NCBI GenBank assembly: GCA_027345905.1
Contig: DAIETC010000190.1
Location: 1 to 13,766, forward strand
Reading direction: 5' to 3'
DNA from: Kineosporiaceae bacterium
GTDB taxonomy: Bacteria > Actinomycetota > Actinomycetes > Actinomycetales > Angustibacteraceae
DNA: 13,766 bases
A model generated the notes under the pieces. It did not search any database and had not been told where the DNA came from. It was given only the letters and a program-made list of their open reading frames with translations. A program made the translations under genes and the position numbers. Position 1 is the stretch's first letter, and each line of letters opens with the position of its first letter. Below are positions 8,294 to 13,766 of this stretch, piece by piece.

Positions 8294-8308
8294 GGGACCT
8301 ATGGCCCT
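8294..8308 (+). promoter_or_regulatory. DosR-like box of the PPOX promoter (best match)
   Basis: GGGACCTATGGCCCT differs from the DosR consensus GGGACTTNNGGCCCT at one position only (C for T at position 6). The core is followed after 23 nt by the hexamer CAGGAT, so its centre sits near -42 of a start at the ATG 8344. This is the strongest DosR-type site in the window. Confidence 0.75.
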
Positions 8309-8330
8309 GTCCGGGGGGTGGGATGGCGGC

Positions 8331-8336
8331 CAGGAT
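8331..8336 (+). promoter_or_regulatory. Inferred -10 hexamer (CAGGAT) of the PPOX gene
   Basis: CAGGAT fits the GC-rich actinobacterial form of TANNNT. Seven bases separate it from ATG 8344, so the transcript probably starts at or next to the A of that codon and is leaderless. This supports 8344 over the in-frame ATGs at 8323 and 8335. Confidence 0.5.
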
Positions 8337-8343
8337 GGCGACC

Positions 8344-8391
8344 ATGACCGCGATCCAGGCCATGACGATCCAGGCCATGACAATCCAGGCC
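8344..8391 (+). repeat. Tandem repeat of start-codon units
   Basis: Three near-identical units follow each other: an 18-nt unit (ATGACCGCGATCCAGGCC), then two 15-nt units (ATGACGATCCAGGCC and ATGACAATCCAGGCC). Each begins with an in-frame ATG and ends in CCAGGCC, a weak ribosome-site-like run just before the next ATG. A fourth ATG follows at 8392. Replication slippage is the likely origin. Confidence 0.85.
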
Positions 8392-8826
8392 ATGAGCTTC
8401 AGCGAGTGCTTGCGAGCGCTCGGGTCAAAGAGCGTGGGGCGAATCGCCCTGACGCACCGGGCGCTGCCCGTGGTGTTCCCGGTGAACTACCTGCTCGATG
8501 GTCACTGCGTCCTGCTTCGTACGGCTCCCGGCACCGCGCTGGCCGCGGCACGCGAGGAGGTGGTGGTCGCCTTCGAGGTCGACGAGATCGACGAGGCCAC
8601 CCGCAGCGGCTGGAGCGTCCTGCTCACCGGGTTCATGCGTGAGCTGCGCGGCGTCGACGAGCTGGCGCGGGCCGAGCAGTTAAACCTTGTGTCGTGGACC
8701 GGCGACGAGCGATCGCATTTCGTGCGCATCACGCCGGCCCAGATCACCGGGCGCCTGGTCCCCCCCGCCCCCGTGGTGCCCGCGGCGGCGGCGCCGGTCC
8801 CGGACGCCGCCACTGGAGCCGCCTGA
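8344..8826 (+). CDS. PPOX-fold (pyridoxamine 5'-phosphate oxidase-like) split-barrel protein
   Basis: This 160-residue protein has the signature of small actinobacterial split-barrel proteins: SVGRIALTHRALPVVFPVNY (about residues 30-49), VVVAFEVDEID (73-83) and GWSVLLTGFMREL (89-101). Relatives bind FMN, heme or F420; the ligand cannot be told here. Similar short proteins belong to the mycobacterial DosR regulon. The N-terminus is odd: MTAIQA and two copies of MTIQA precede MSFSECL, giving in-frame ATGs at 8344, 8362, 8377 and 8392. I take 8344 because the -10-like hexamer and DosR-like box point to a leaderless start there; 8392 is where family similarity begins. The tail after residue 138 is Pro/Ala rich. 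The gene is divergent from the nitroreductase and convergent with the response regulator, ending 28 nt from it. Confidence 0.88.
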   Translation: MTAIQAMTIQAMTIQAMSFSECLRALGSKSVGRIALTHRALPVVFPVNYLLDGHCVLLRTAPGTALAAAREEVVVAFEVDEIDEATRSGWSVLLTGFMRELRGVDELARAEQLNLVSWTGDERSHFVRITPAQITGRLVPPAPVVPAAAAPVPDAATGAA

Positions 8827-8854
8827 GCGCCACCTCACGTGGCCGCCGGCTTCC

Positions 8855-9496
8855 TCAGTCGGGCTCCTGCGCGCGGGCTGCGAGCAGCGCGGCTTGGGTG
8901 CGGCGCTGCATCCCTAGCTTGGCCAGCACGCTGGTCACGTAGTTCTTCACGGTCTTCTCGGCCAACGACAGCCTCTGCCCGATCTCCCGGTTCGACATGC
9001 CCTCGGCGATGCAGTCCAGGACCCGGCGCTCCTGGGCGCTCAGCCCAGCCAGCCGCGAGTCCTGGCGTGGCCCGCTGCGCAGCCTCGCGAGGACCTGCTC
9101 GGTCACCGCCGGGTCGAGCAGTGACTGACCGGCGGCGACGCGGCGGACGCTGTCCACCAGGTCGCTGCCGCGCACCTGCTTGAGGACGTAGCCCGCTGCC
9201 CCCGCCATGATGGCCGCAAAGAGCGCCTCGTCGTCGTCGTACGAGGTCAGGATCAGGACCTTGATGGTCGGGTCGAACGAGCGGACGTCGCGGCACACGT
9301 CGATGCCGCTGCCGTCGGGCAGGCGCGCATCAAGGATGGCGACGTCCGGGCGCAGTGCCGGGATACGCCGCTTGGCCTGCTCGGCCTCACCGGACTCCCC
9401 CACCACCTCGATGTCGCCCTCGCGCTCCAGCAGCTCGCGCAAGCCCCGGCGGACGATCTCGTGGTCGTCGAGCAGGAACACCTTGATCACGTTCAC
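8855..9496 (-). CDS. dosR: DosR/DevR-like NarL-family response regulator
   Basis: This 213-residue regulator has a receiver domain (about 1-118) with acidic D10 and D11, phospho-acceptor D56 in AILDARLPDG, T84 and K106. Its LuxR-type DNA-binding domain spans about 149-206. The recognition segment LAEKTVKNYV matches that of M. tuberculosis DosR, including the Lys, Lys and Asn that contact its box, and GMQRRTQAALLA follows as in DosR. Phosphorylated DosR activates dormancy genes from GGGACTTNNGGCCCT-type boxes, and such boxes occur here. The start is GTG 9496; no clear ribosome site is seen, but TACCCT lies exactly 6 nt upstream, suggesting a leaderless transcript. GTG 9490 is a possible alternative. 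The gene is divergent from its likely partner kinase, 66 nt away, not in a dosR-dosS operon. Orthology to DosR is strong by sequence but untested. Confidence 0.88.
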   Translation of the reverse strand: MNVIKVFLLDDHEIVRRGLRELLEREGDIEVVGESGEAEQAKRRIPALRPDVAILDARLPDGSGIDVCRDVRSFDPTIKVLILTSYDDDEALFAAIMAGAAGYVLKQVRGSDLVDSVRRVAAGQSLLDPAVTEQVLARLRSGPRQDSRLAGLSAQERRVLDCIAEGMSNREIGQRLSLAEKTVKNYVTSVLAKLGMQRRTQAALLAARAQEPD

Positions 9497-9502
9497 CCGA
9501 TC

Positions 9503-9508
9503 AGGGTA
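9503..9508 (-). promoter_or_regulatory. -10 element of the dosR-like gene (leaderless)
   Basis: The minus strand reads TACCCT, then 6 nt, then the GTG start at 9496. This spacing puts the transcription start at the start codon. It overlaps an imperfect inverted repeat, TCAGGGTAG-GA-CTACCTGA (9501-9519), which could be an operator. Confidence 0.5.
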
Positions 9509-9550
9509 GGACTACCTGACGCGACAGGGCTCGGACTGGCCCCGGGCCCC

Positions 9551-9556
9551 TACGAT
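9551..9556 (+). promoter_or_regulatory. -10 element of the dosS-like gene (leaderless)
   Basis: TACGAT is followed by exactly 6 nt and then the ATG at 9563, so transcription should begin at the start codon. No ribosome site precedes that ATG, which agrees. No good -35 and no clear DosR box were found in the 66-bp divergent region. Confidence 0.55.
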
Positions 9557-9562
9557 CAACCC

Positions 9563-11302
9563 ATGAGCTCGTCGCCCCTCGGGCCCCGACTGACCTCAAC
9601 CCTGTCGAGCCTGGACCTGGACGACCTGCTGCTAGAGCTACGCGAACGAGCCGGGGTCGCTCAGGAGGCCCAGCACCAGCTTGCGATGCTGCTGGACGCC
9701 GTGATGGCGGTCACCGCGGACCTCGACCTGCCGACGGTGCTGGCCACGATCGTACGGACTGCGTGCCGGCTTTCTGGCGCGCAGTACGGGGCGCTGGGGG
9801 TGCTCGCGCCGGAACGCGACCACCTCGTGCAGTTCGTCACCCACGGCATCGACGACGAGACCCGGGCCAGGATCGGGCGCCTACCGACCGGGCGCGGCGT
9901 CCTGGGCCTGCTGCTGGACGAGCACCCCTATCCGATCCGGTTGCACGACATCGGCGAGCACCGCAGCTCGGTCGGCTTCCCTGAACATCATCCGCCGATG
10001 CACGGCTTCCTCGGGGTGCCCGTGCGCACCCGCCAGGCCGTGTTCGGCAACCTCTACCTGACGCAGAAGCGGGACCCCTCCGGCGAGCACTGCGACTTCA
10101 CCGAGCGCGACCAGGAGGTGGTCGAGGCGTTGGCGGCGGCGGCCGGGGTGGCCATCGAGAACGCGCAACTGTACGAACGAAGCCAACTGCGCGAGACCTG
10201 GCTAGAGGCCGCCGGCACCTGCAGCGAGCGGCTGGCTTCGCACGGCCCAACGCTCAGCACCCTCGAACAGGTGACGCAGGTGGCCCGCGCCGCATCGGGC
10301 GCCGACACCGCCCTACTGGCCCTCGCTGACACGGGCGCGGGCGACGCCGGCCCAGCGGCCTGGGTGCCGGGCGAGCAGGTCAAGCTGCGCTTTGTGGCCG
10401 CTGCCAGCTGCGAGGCCGGGTTGCCCCCGCCGGTCACCGCGACCGGCTTGTTCGGGTCCGACCGGCCCGCTGGCGGCGCCACCTCGTGCTCAGCGAGCCG
10501 CTTAGCCGACCTGGGCCTGGCCCACTTACGAACCGCCGTCGCGGTGCCGATGTGGTTCGGTGAGCACCTGTTGGGCGCACTGATGCTCGCAGGGCCAGCG
10601 TGCGCCCAGCTCACCCAGGACGCGATCGCGCAGTTCGCCGTCTTCACCGAGCGGGTCGCCGCAGCCCTGCAGGCTGCCTCCGCGCAGGACTACCGGGCGC
10701 GCTTGGCCGTGCTCGAAGACCGCGACCGGATCGCACGTGACCTGCACGACCTGGTGATCCAAAGACTGTTTGCGGTCGGCCTGTCCTTGCAGTCTGCCGA
10801 GGCGGACATCGGCCGGACCGAGACGGCGCAGCGACTCAGCCAGGCGGTCGACGACCTGGACGACACGATCAAGGACGTGCGGCGCACGATCTTCCAGCTG
10901 CACTCGCCGGTCGGCCAGGACTTGCGCAACCAGCTCGACGACCTGGTCCTGACCGCTCGCGACGGGCTGGGGTTCGCCCCGCAGCTGAGCATCGAGGGGC
11001 CGGTCATCGCCCTACCTCCCGACACCTGCGCCGACCTCGTGGCAGTCGCCCGCGAGCTGTTGTCCAACGCCGTGCGGCACTCGAAGGCGACCTGGGTGCG
11101 GGTGTGGCTGCGGATCGGAGCCCAGGTCGAGCTGCAGGTGAGTGACGACGGGGTGGGCATCGACCCGCACAGTTCGCGGCGCAGCGGTCTGGCCAACCTC
11201 GCCGACCGGGCAGCGGCCCACGGCGGCAGCCTCGAGGTCAGCAGCAAGGGGGGTGAGGGCACGAGCGTACGTTGGTGCGTGCCACTGACGTCTGACCCCT
11301 GA
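9563..11302 (+). CDS. dosS: DosS/DosT-like heme GAF sensor histidine kinase
   Basis: This 579-residue protein matches DosS in length (578) and layout, with no membrane segment. GAF-A (about 55-205) holds GFPEHHPPMHGFLGVPV: H143 aligns with the heme-binding His149 of DosS, and Y165 in FGNLYLTQK with its distal Tyr171. A second GAF follows (about 225-372). The HisKA_3 segment DRIARDLHD places the phosphorylated His at H395. The ATPase domain has the N box with N502 in ELLSNAVRHS, the G1 box DDGVGID (528-534) and SGLANLADRA. In DosS/DosT, oxygen, NO or CO bound to heme controls phosphorylation of DosR. Here Gly79 stands at the DosS Glu87 position, as in DosT. ATG 9563 lies 6 nt after TACGAT; the frame open from 9461 overlaps the divergent regulator and is not used. 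A DosR-like box begins one base after the stop. Confidence 0.9.
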   Translation: MSSSPLGPRLTSTLSSLDLDDLLLELRERAGVAQEAQHQLAMLLDAVMAVTADLDLPTVLATIVRTACRLSGAQYGALGVLAPERDHLVQFVTHGIDDETRARIGRLPTGRGVLGLLLDEHPYPIRLHDIGEHRSSVGFPEHHPPMHGFLGVPVRTRQAVFGNLYLTQKRDPSGEHCDFTERDQEVVEALAAAAGVAIENAQLYERSQLRETWLEAAGTCSERLASHGPTLSTLEQVTQVARAASGADTALLALADTGAGDAGPAAWVPGEQVKLRFVAAASCEAGLPPPVTATGLFGSDRPAGGATSCSASRLADLGLAHLRTAVAVPMWFGEHLLGALMLAGPACAQLTQDAIAQFAVFTERVAAALQAASAQDYRARLAVLEDRDRIARDLHDLVIQRLFAVGLSLQSAEADIGRTETAQRLSQAVDDLDDTIKDVRRTIFQLHSPVGQDLRNQLDDLVLTARDGLGFAPQLSIEGPVIALPPDTCADLVAVARELLSNAVRHSKATWVRVWLRIGAQVELQVSDDGVGIDPHSSRRSGLANLADRAAAHGGSLEVSSKGGEGTSVRWCVPLTSDP

Positions 11303-11303
11303 C

Positions 11304-11317
11304 AGGGCTTTGGTCCC
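11304..11317 (-). promoter_or_regulatory. DosR-like box before narK
   Basis: AGGGCTTTGGTCCC reads GGGACCAAAGCCCT on the other strand; against the palindromic core GGGACT-WW-AGTCCC it has three mismatches. It starts one base after the kinase stop. The core is followed after 23 nt by CAAGGT, the same distance as in the PPOX promoter. Confidence 0.6.
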
Positions 11318-11340
11318 TTTCGCGCCATGTCAAAGGAGTG

Positions 11341-11346
11341 CAAGGT
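11341..11346 (+). promoter_or_regulatory. Inferred -10 hexamer (CAAGGT) of the narK operon
   Basis: CAAGGT has the A and T of TANNNT and lies 23 nt after the DosR-like core. It predicts a start near 11353 and a 33-nt leader containing the ribosome site GAAAGG. This argues against the in-frame GTG at 11338 as the start of narK. Confidence 0.45.
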
Positions 11347-11385
11347 AACAGTTGGACGACCCCTCGCCACCTTGAAAGGTCAGTC

Positions 11386-12639
11386 GTGAGCGCAACCACC
11401 GGATCGGCCCCGCAGCACACCCGCGGGGCACCGACCCCGCCGTCCGGGGGCCAACAGATGCTCATGCTGGCGCTGGCCGGGTCGGGGTTCGCGATCAACT
11501 TCTGGGCCTGGGCGCTGCTCAGCCCGCTGGGCCCGCGGTTCAAAGAGCTGCTCGGGCTCACGCCGGCTCAGCAGGCGCTGGTCGTGGCGGTCCCAGTCGT
11601 CGTGGGCTCGCTGGGCCGCATCCCGGTCGGGGCGCTGACCGACCGCTTCGGCGGCCGGGTGATGTTCCCCCTGATCTCGACGGCCACCGTCTTCCCCGTC
11701 CTGTACATCGGGCTGGCCGGCCAGACGTCGCTGGCGGCGCTGCTGGTCGGCGGGTTCTTCCTGGGCATCGGTGGCACCGCGTTCGCGATCGGCGTCCCCT
11801 TCGTCAACGCGTGGTTCCCCCCCGAGCGCCGCGGCTTCGCGATTGGCCTGTTCGGGGCCGGCATGGGTGGCACCGCCATCAGCGCACTGACGACCGTCAA
11901 GCTGGTGAAGAGCCAGGGCGCGAGCGCCCCGTTCCTCGTCACGGCTCTGGTGCTGGCGGTGTACGCCGTGGTCGCCGCACTGCTCCTTCGGGACGCGCCC
12001 GGACGCACGGTGCCGACGACTAGCCTCGCCGAGCGCCTGACGGCCACCCTGCGACTCTCCATCACCTGGCAGGCAAGCATCCTGTACGCCGTCGCGTTCG
12101 GCGGCTACGTCGCCTTCTCGGTCTACCTGCCGGCCTACCTGAAGACCGCGTACGGGCTCGACCAGGCGGACGCAGCCAACCGGATGGCCGGTTTCGTGCT
12201 GCTCGCGGTCCTCATGCGGCCGATCGGCGGCTGGTTGTCCGACCGGTTCGGTCCCGTTCCCGTGCTCGTCGTCGGGTACGCCGTGCTCTGTGCCGGCGCT
12301 CTGACCCAGGCCTTCACGCCCGCCCTGATGCCCGTGGGAACGATCGCGTTCCTCAGCATGGCCGCCGCTCTTGGCGCGGGCAGCGGGGCGACGTTCGCCC
12401 TGGTGGCCCGGGCCGCTCCGGCCGCGCAGGTCGGCTCGGTGACCGGCATGGTCGGGGCGGCCGGTGGCCTGGGGGGCTTCGTCCCGCCCCTGGTGATGGG
12501 CTTCGTGTACGGGTGGCTCGGCTCGTATTGGCTGGCTCTGGTGCTGCTGGCGATCGTGGCCGCTGCCACCGCCGTCCTGACTGCCACCAAGGTGCAGGCC
12601 GCAACGCGCACCCGAGCCGCTACGGCCGTCCACCCCTGA
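11386..12639 (+). CDS. narK: NarK-family nitrate/nitrite transporter (MFS)
   Basis: This 417-residue major facilitator protein has about twelve hydrophobic segments. Both nitrate-porter signatures are present: GVPFVNAWFPPERRG from about residue 136, running on to FGAGMGGTA, and GAAGGLGGFVPP from about 357. R78 in GRIPVGALTDRFGGR is probably the substrate Arg equivalent to R89 of E. coli NarK. It should bring nitrate in and/or exchange it for nitrite. GTG 11386 is chosen because GAAAGG lies 6 nt upstream and the inferred transcript starts after the alternative GTG 11338. The stop overlaps the start of the hemerythrin gene (TGATG), and narG follows that, so transport and reduction of nitrate are coupled. 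A DosR-like box upstream parallels narK2 of M. tuberculosis, which is DosR-controlled. Confidence 0.95.
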   Translation: MSATTGSAPQHTRGAPTPPSGGQQMLMLALAGSGFAINFWAWALLSPLGPRFKELLGLTPAQQALVVAVPVVVGSLGRIPVGALTDRFGGRVMFPLISTATVFPVLYIGLAGQTSLAALLVGGFFLGIGGTAFAIGVPFVNAWFPPERRGFAIGLFGAGMGGTAISALTTVKLVKSQGASAPFLVTALVLAVYAVVAALLLRDAPGRTVPTTSLAERLTATLRLSITWQASILYAVAFGGYVAFSVYLPAYLKTAYGLDQADAANRMAGFVLLAVLMRPIGGWLSDRFGPVPVLVVGYAVLCAGALTQAFTPALMPVGTIAFLSMAAALGAGSGATFALVARAAPAAQVGSVTGMVGAAGGLGGFVPPLVMGFVYGWLGSYWLALVLLAIVAAATAVLTATKVQAATRTRAATAVHP

Positions 12640-13112
12640 TGTGCGAGTACTGCGGTTGCCAGCAGGTCACTCTCATCGACGAGCTGACTCAGGAGCATGA
12701 TGCCCTGGTCGCCATGATGGCCGGCGTCCGCGCCCAGCTGGCGTCCGGTGACCTCGCGGGCGTGGCGGCCGCATGTCGGCGCATGACGCAGATCCTGGGG
12801 CCGCACACGCTGGTCGAGGAGGAGGGGTTGTTCCCGCAGCTGAGTGAGGACTATCCCGAGCAAACCCTGGCTCTGCAGGCCCAGCACCGCAGTATCGAGG
12901 GGGTGCTCGCCCAGGCCGACGCGGGCGTACCCGCCGACCCGGCCTGGCCGCAGCAGGTGCGCGACGTGCTGTTCCTGTTGCGCGAGCACATCCTCAAGGA
13001 ACAGGACGGGGTCTTCCCGGCGGCGCTCGCGACCCTCGACCCCGACCAGTGGGACCGTGTGCAGGTCGTGCGCGCACGCGCCGGATCACCGACACACCAA
13101 GGAGACGCATGA
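12639..13112 (+). CDS. Hemerythrin-domain (HHE) protein with N-terminal CxxCxC
   Basis: This 157-residue, mainly helical protein shows the di-iron ligand pattern of the hemerythrin/HHE family: H20, H56-x3-E60 (HTLVEEEGLFP), H83 and H117-x3-E121 (HILKEQDGVFP). Such proteins bind oxygen or NO, or store or deliver iron. It begins MCEYCGCQ, where C2, C5 and C7 form a CxxCxC motif that could bind a metal or act as a thiol switch. The ATG overlaps the narK stop (TGATG) and its own stop overlaps the narG start (ATGA), so all three are translated in step. Placement between nitrate transporter and nitrate reductase suggests a role in NO or oxygen protection, or in iron supply to the reductase; this is inference. 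A longer frame from 12513 would overlap narK and is rejected. Confidence 0.93.
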   Translation: MCEYCGCQQVTLIDELTQEHDALVAMMAGVRAQLASGDLAGVAAACRRMTQILGPHTLVEEEGLFPQLSEDYPEQTLALQAQHRSIEGVLAQADAGVPADPAWPQQVRDVLFLLREHILKEQDGVFPAALATLDPDQWDRVQVVRARAGSPTHQGDA

Positions 13113-13766
13113 CGAACCAGCGCATGGGCGAGGGCATCGGCCAGGCCTTGGTCGGCACCCGCCGGTTCTTCACCCGGGCCGAGATCTCCCCCGACCTGCG
13201 CACGATGCACCAGATCGGTGGCCGGTCGGCGGACTCCTTCTACCGGGACCGCTGGAGCCACGACAAGGTGGTGCGCTCGACTCACGGGGTGAACTGCACC
13301 GGCTCCTGCTCGTGGAAGGTGTATGTCAAGGACGGCATCATCACCTGGGAGTCCCAGCAGACCGACTACCCCTCGGTGGGCCCGGACAGCCCCGAGTACG
13401 AACCCCGCGGCTGCCCCAGAGGGGCGGCGTTCTCCTGGTACACCTACTCCCCCACCCGGGTGCGCTACCCCTACGTGCGCGCTGTCCTGCTGGACATGTA
13501 CCGCGAGGCGAAGAACCGGCTCCACGACCCCGTCCTGGCGTGGGGCGACGTCGTCGACGACCCGCAGCGCTCCAGGCGGTACAAGTCCGCCCGCGGCAAG
13601 GGGGGACTCGTGCGGGCGAGCTGGGACGAGGCCACCGAGATGATCGCCGCGGCCCACGTGCACACCATCAAGAAGTGGGGCCCCGACCGGGTGGCCGGCT
13701 TCTCGCCGATCCCCGCCATGTCCATGGTCTCGCACGCATCCGGCGCGCGCTTCGTGAACCTCATCG
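13109..13766 (+). CDS. narG: Respiratory nitrate reductase alpha subunit NarG (3' end missing)
   Basis: NarG is the molybdopterin subunit of the membrane-bound cytoplasmic-facing nitrate reductase that reduces nitrate to nitrite with quinol electrons. Only the first 219 codons are in the window; the full protein is usually about 1,230 residues. The FS0 cluster motif H59-x3-C63-x3-C67-x34-C102 is complete and matches E. coli NarG His49, Cys53, Cys57 and Cys92. Other marks are RFFTRAEISPD, NCTGSCSWKVYVKDGIITWE, and YSPTRVRYPYVR. The start is ATG 13109 with AAGGAG at 13099-13104, overlapping the hemerythrin stop. No twin-arginine signal is seen, as expected for the cytoplasmic type. narH, narJ and narI probably follow outside the window. 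Confidence 0.97.
   Translation, partial: MTNQRMGEGIGQALVGTRRFFTRAEISPDLRTMHQIGGRSADSFYRDRWSHDKVVRSTHGVNCTGSCSWKVYVKDGIITWESQQTDYPSVGPDSPEYEPRGCPRGAAFSWYTYSPTRVRYPYVRAVLLDMYREAKNRLHDPVLAWGDVVDDPQRSRRYKSARGKGGLVRASWDEATEMIAAAHVHTIKKWGPDRVAGFSPIPAMSMVSHASGARFVNLI

Noticed and set aside
8077..8343. Upstream extension of the PPOX reading frame
   Set aside because: It would cross the nitroreductase start, its leader hairpin and all three DosR-like boxes; the added residues show no domain.
8829..8843. GCCAC-CTCAC-GTGGC hairpin between the convergent PPOX and regulator genes
   Set aside because: Only a 5-bp stem with a 5-nt loop in a 28-nt gap; too weak to call a terminator, though some terminator function there is plausible.
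9533..9546. GGACTGGCCCC-type run in the dosR-dosS intergenic region as a DosR box
   Set aside because: The two half-sites do not have the right spacing: aligning one half leaves the other with most positions wrong.
11338..11385. Earlier in-frame GTG (11338) as start of narK
   Set aside because: It has no good ribosome site of its own and would lie before the inferred transcription start near 11353; GTG 11386 has GAAAGG at normal spacing.
11380..12633. 417-codon open frame antisense to narK
   Set aside because: It is a shadow of the GC-biased narK codons; the translation is low-complexity, polar and rich in Gly, Arg, Gln and His, with no domain, while the other strand gives a clear NarK.

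Overview
The window is dense, high-GC DNA from an actinobacterium. Evidence for this is the strongly G/C-biased third codon positions, GTG starts, a fused two-domain FbiC for coenzyme F420, an Acg-type nitroreductase, tandem Usp proteins and a DosR/DosS (DevR/DevS)-type two-component system. The genus cannot be read from the sequence. The response regulator and kinase genes are divergent, unlike the mycobacterial dosR-dosS operon, so this is probably not a classical Mycobacterium. No tRNA, rRNA, CRISPR array, transposase or integrase was seen.

Left part (1-4345): the 3' end of thiC (thiamine pyrimidine synthesis) is followed by fbiC (F420 chromophore synthesis). A perfect 44-bp palindrome comes next, then a small membrane protein with a CPVC cysteine pair, closed by a strong hairpin shared with the convergent gene. 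Sulfur part (4378-6163, minus strand): a single-domain rhodanese is followed by a metallo-beta-lactamase/pseudo-rhodanese/rhodanese fusion resembling the persulfide enzyme CstB. A TACCC-N4-GGGTA operator lies inside their promoter.

Right part (6194-13766) looks like one regulon for low oxygen or nitric oxide. An Acg-type nitroreductase and a tandem universal stress protein read left. A PPOX-fold protein reads right from the same control region. Next come a DosR-like regulator (left) and a DosS/DosT-like heme GAF kinase (right), then narK, a hemerythrin and narG. The last three are almost certainly one transcript, with overlapping stop and start codons at both junctions. narG runs off the window.

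The main result is regulatory. DosR-box-like sites occur before the nitroreductase, the PPOX gene and narK. In all three, the 14-bp core is followed after exactly 23 nt by a hexamer of form nAnnnT, placing the box near -42. This ties nitrate uptake, nitrate reduction, a di-iron protein and stress enzymes to the local oxygen/NO sensor. The kinase keeps the expected heme His and distal Tyr but has Gly where Mycobacterium tuberculosis DosS has Glu87, as in the direct oxygen sensor DosT.
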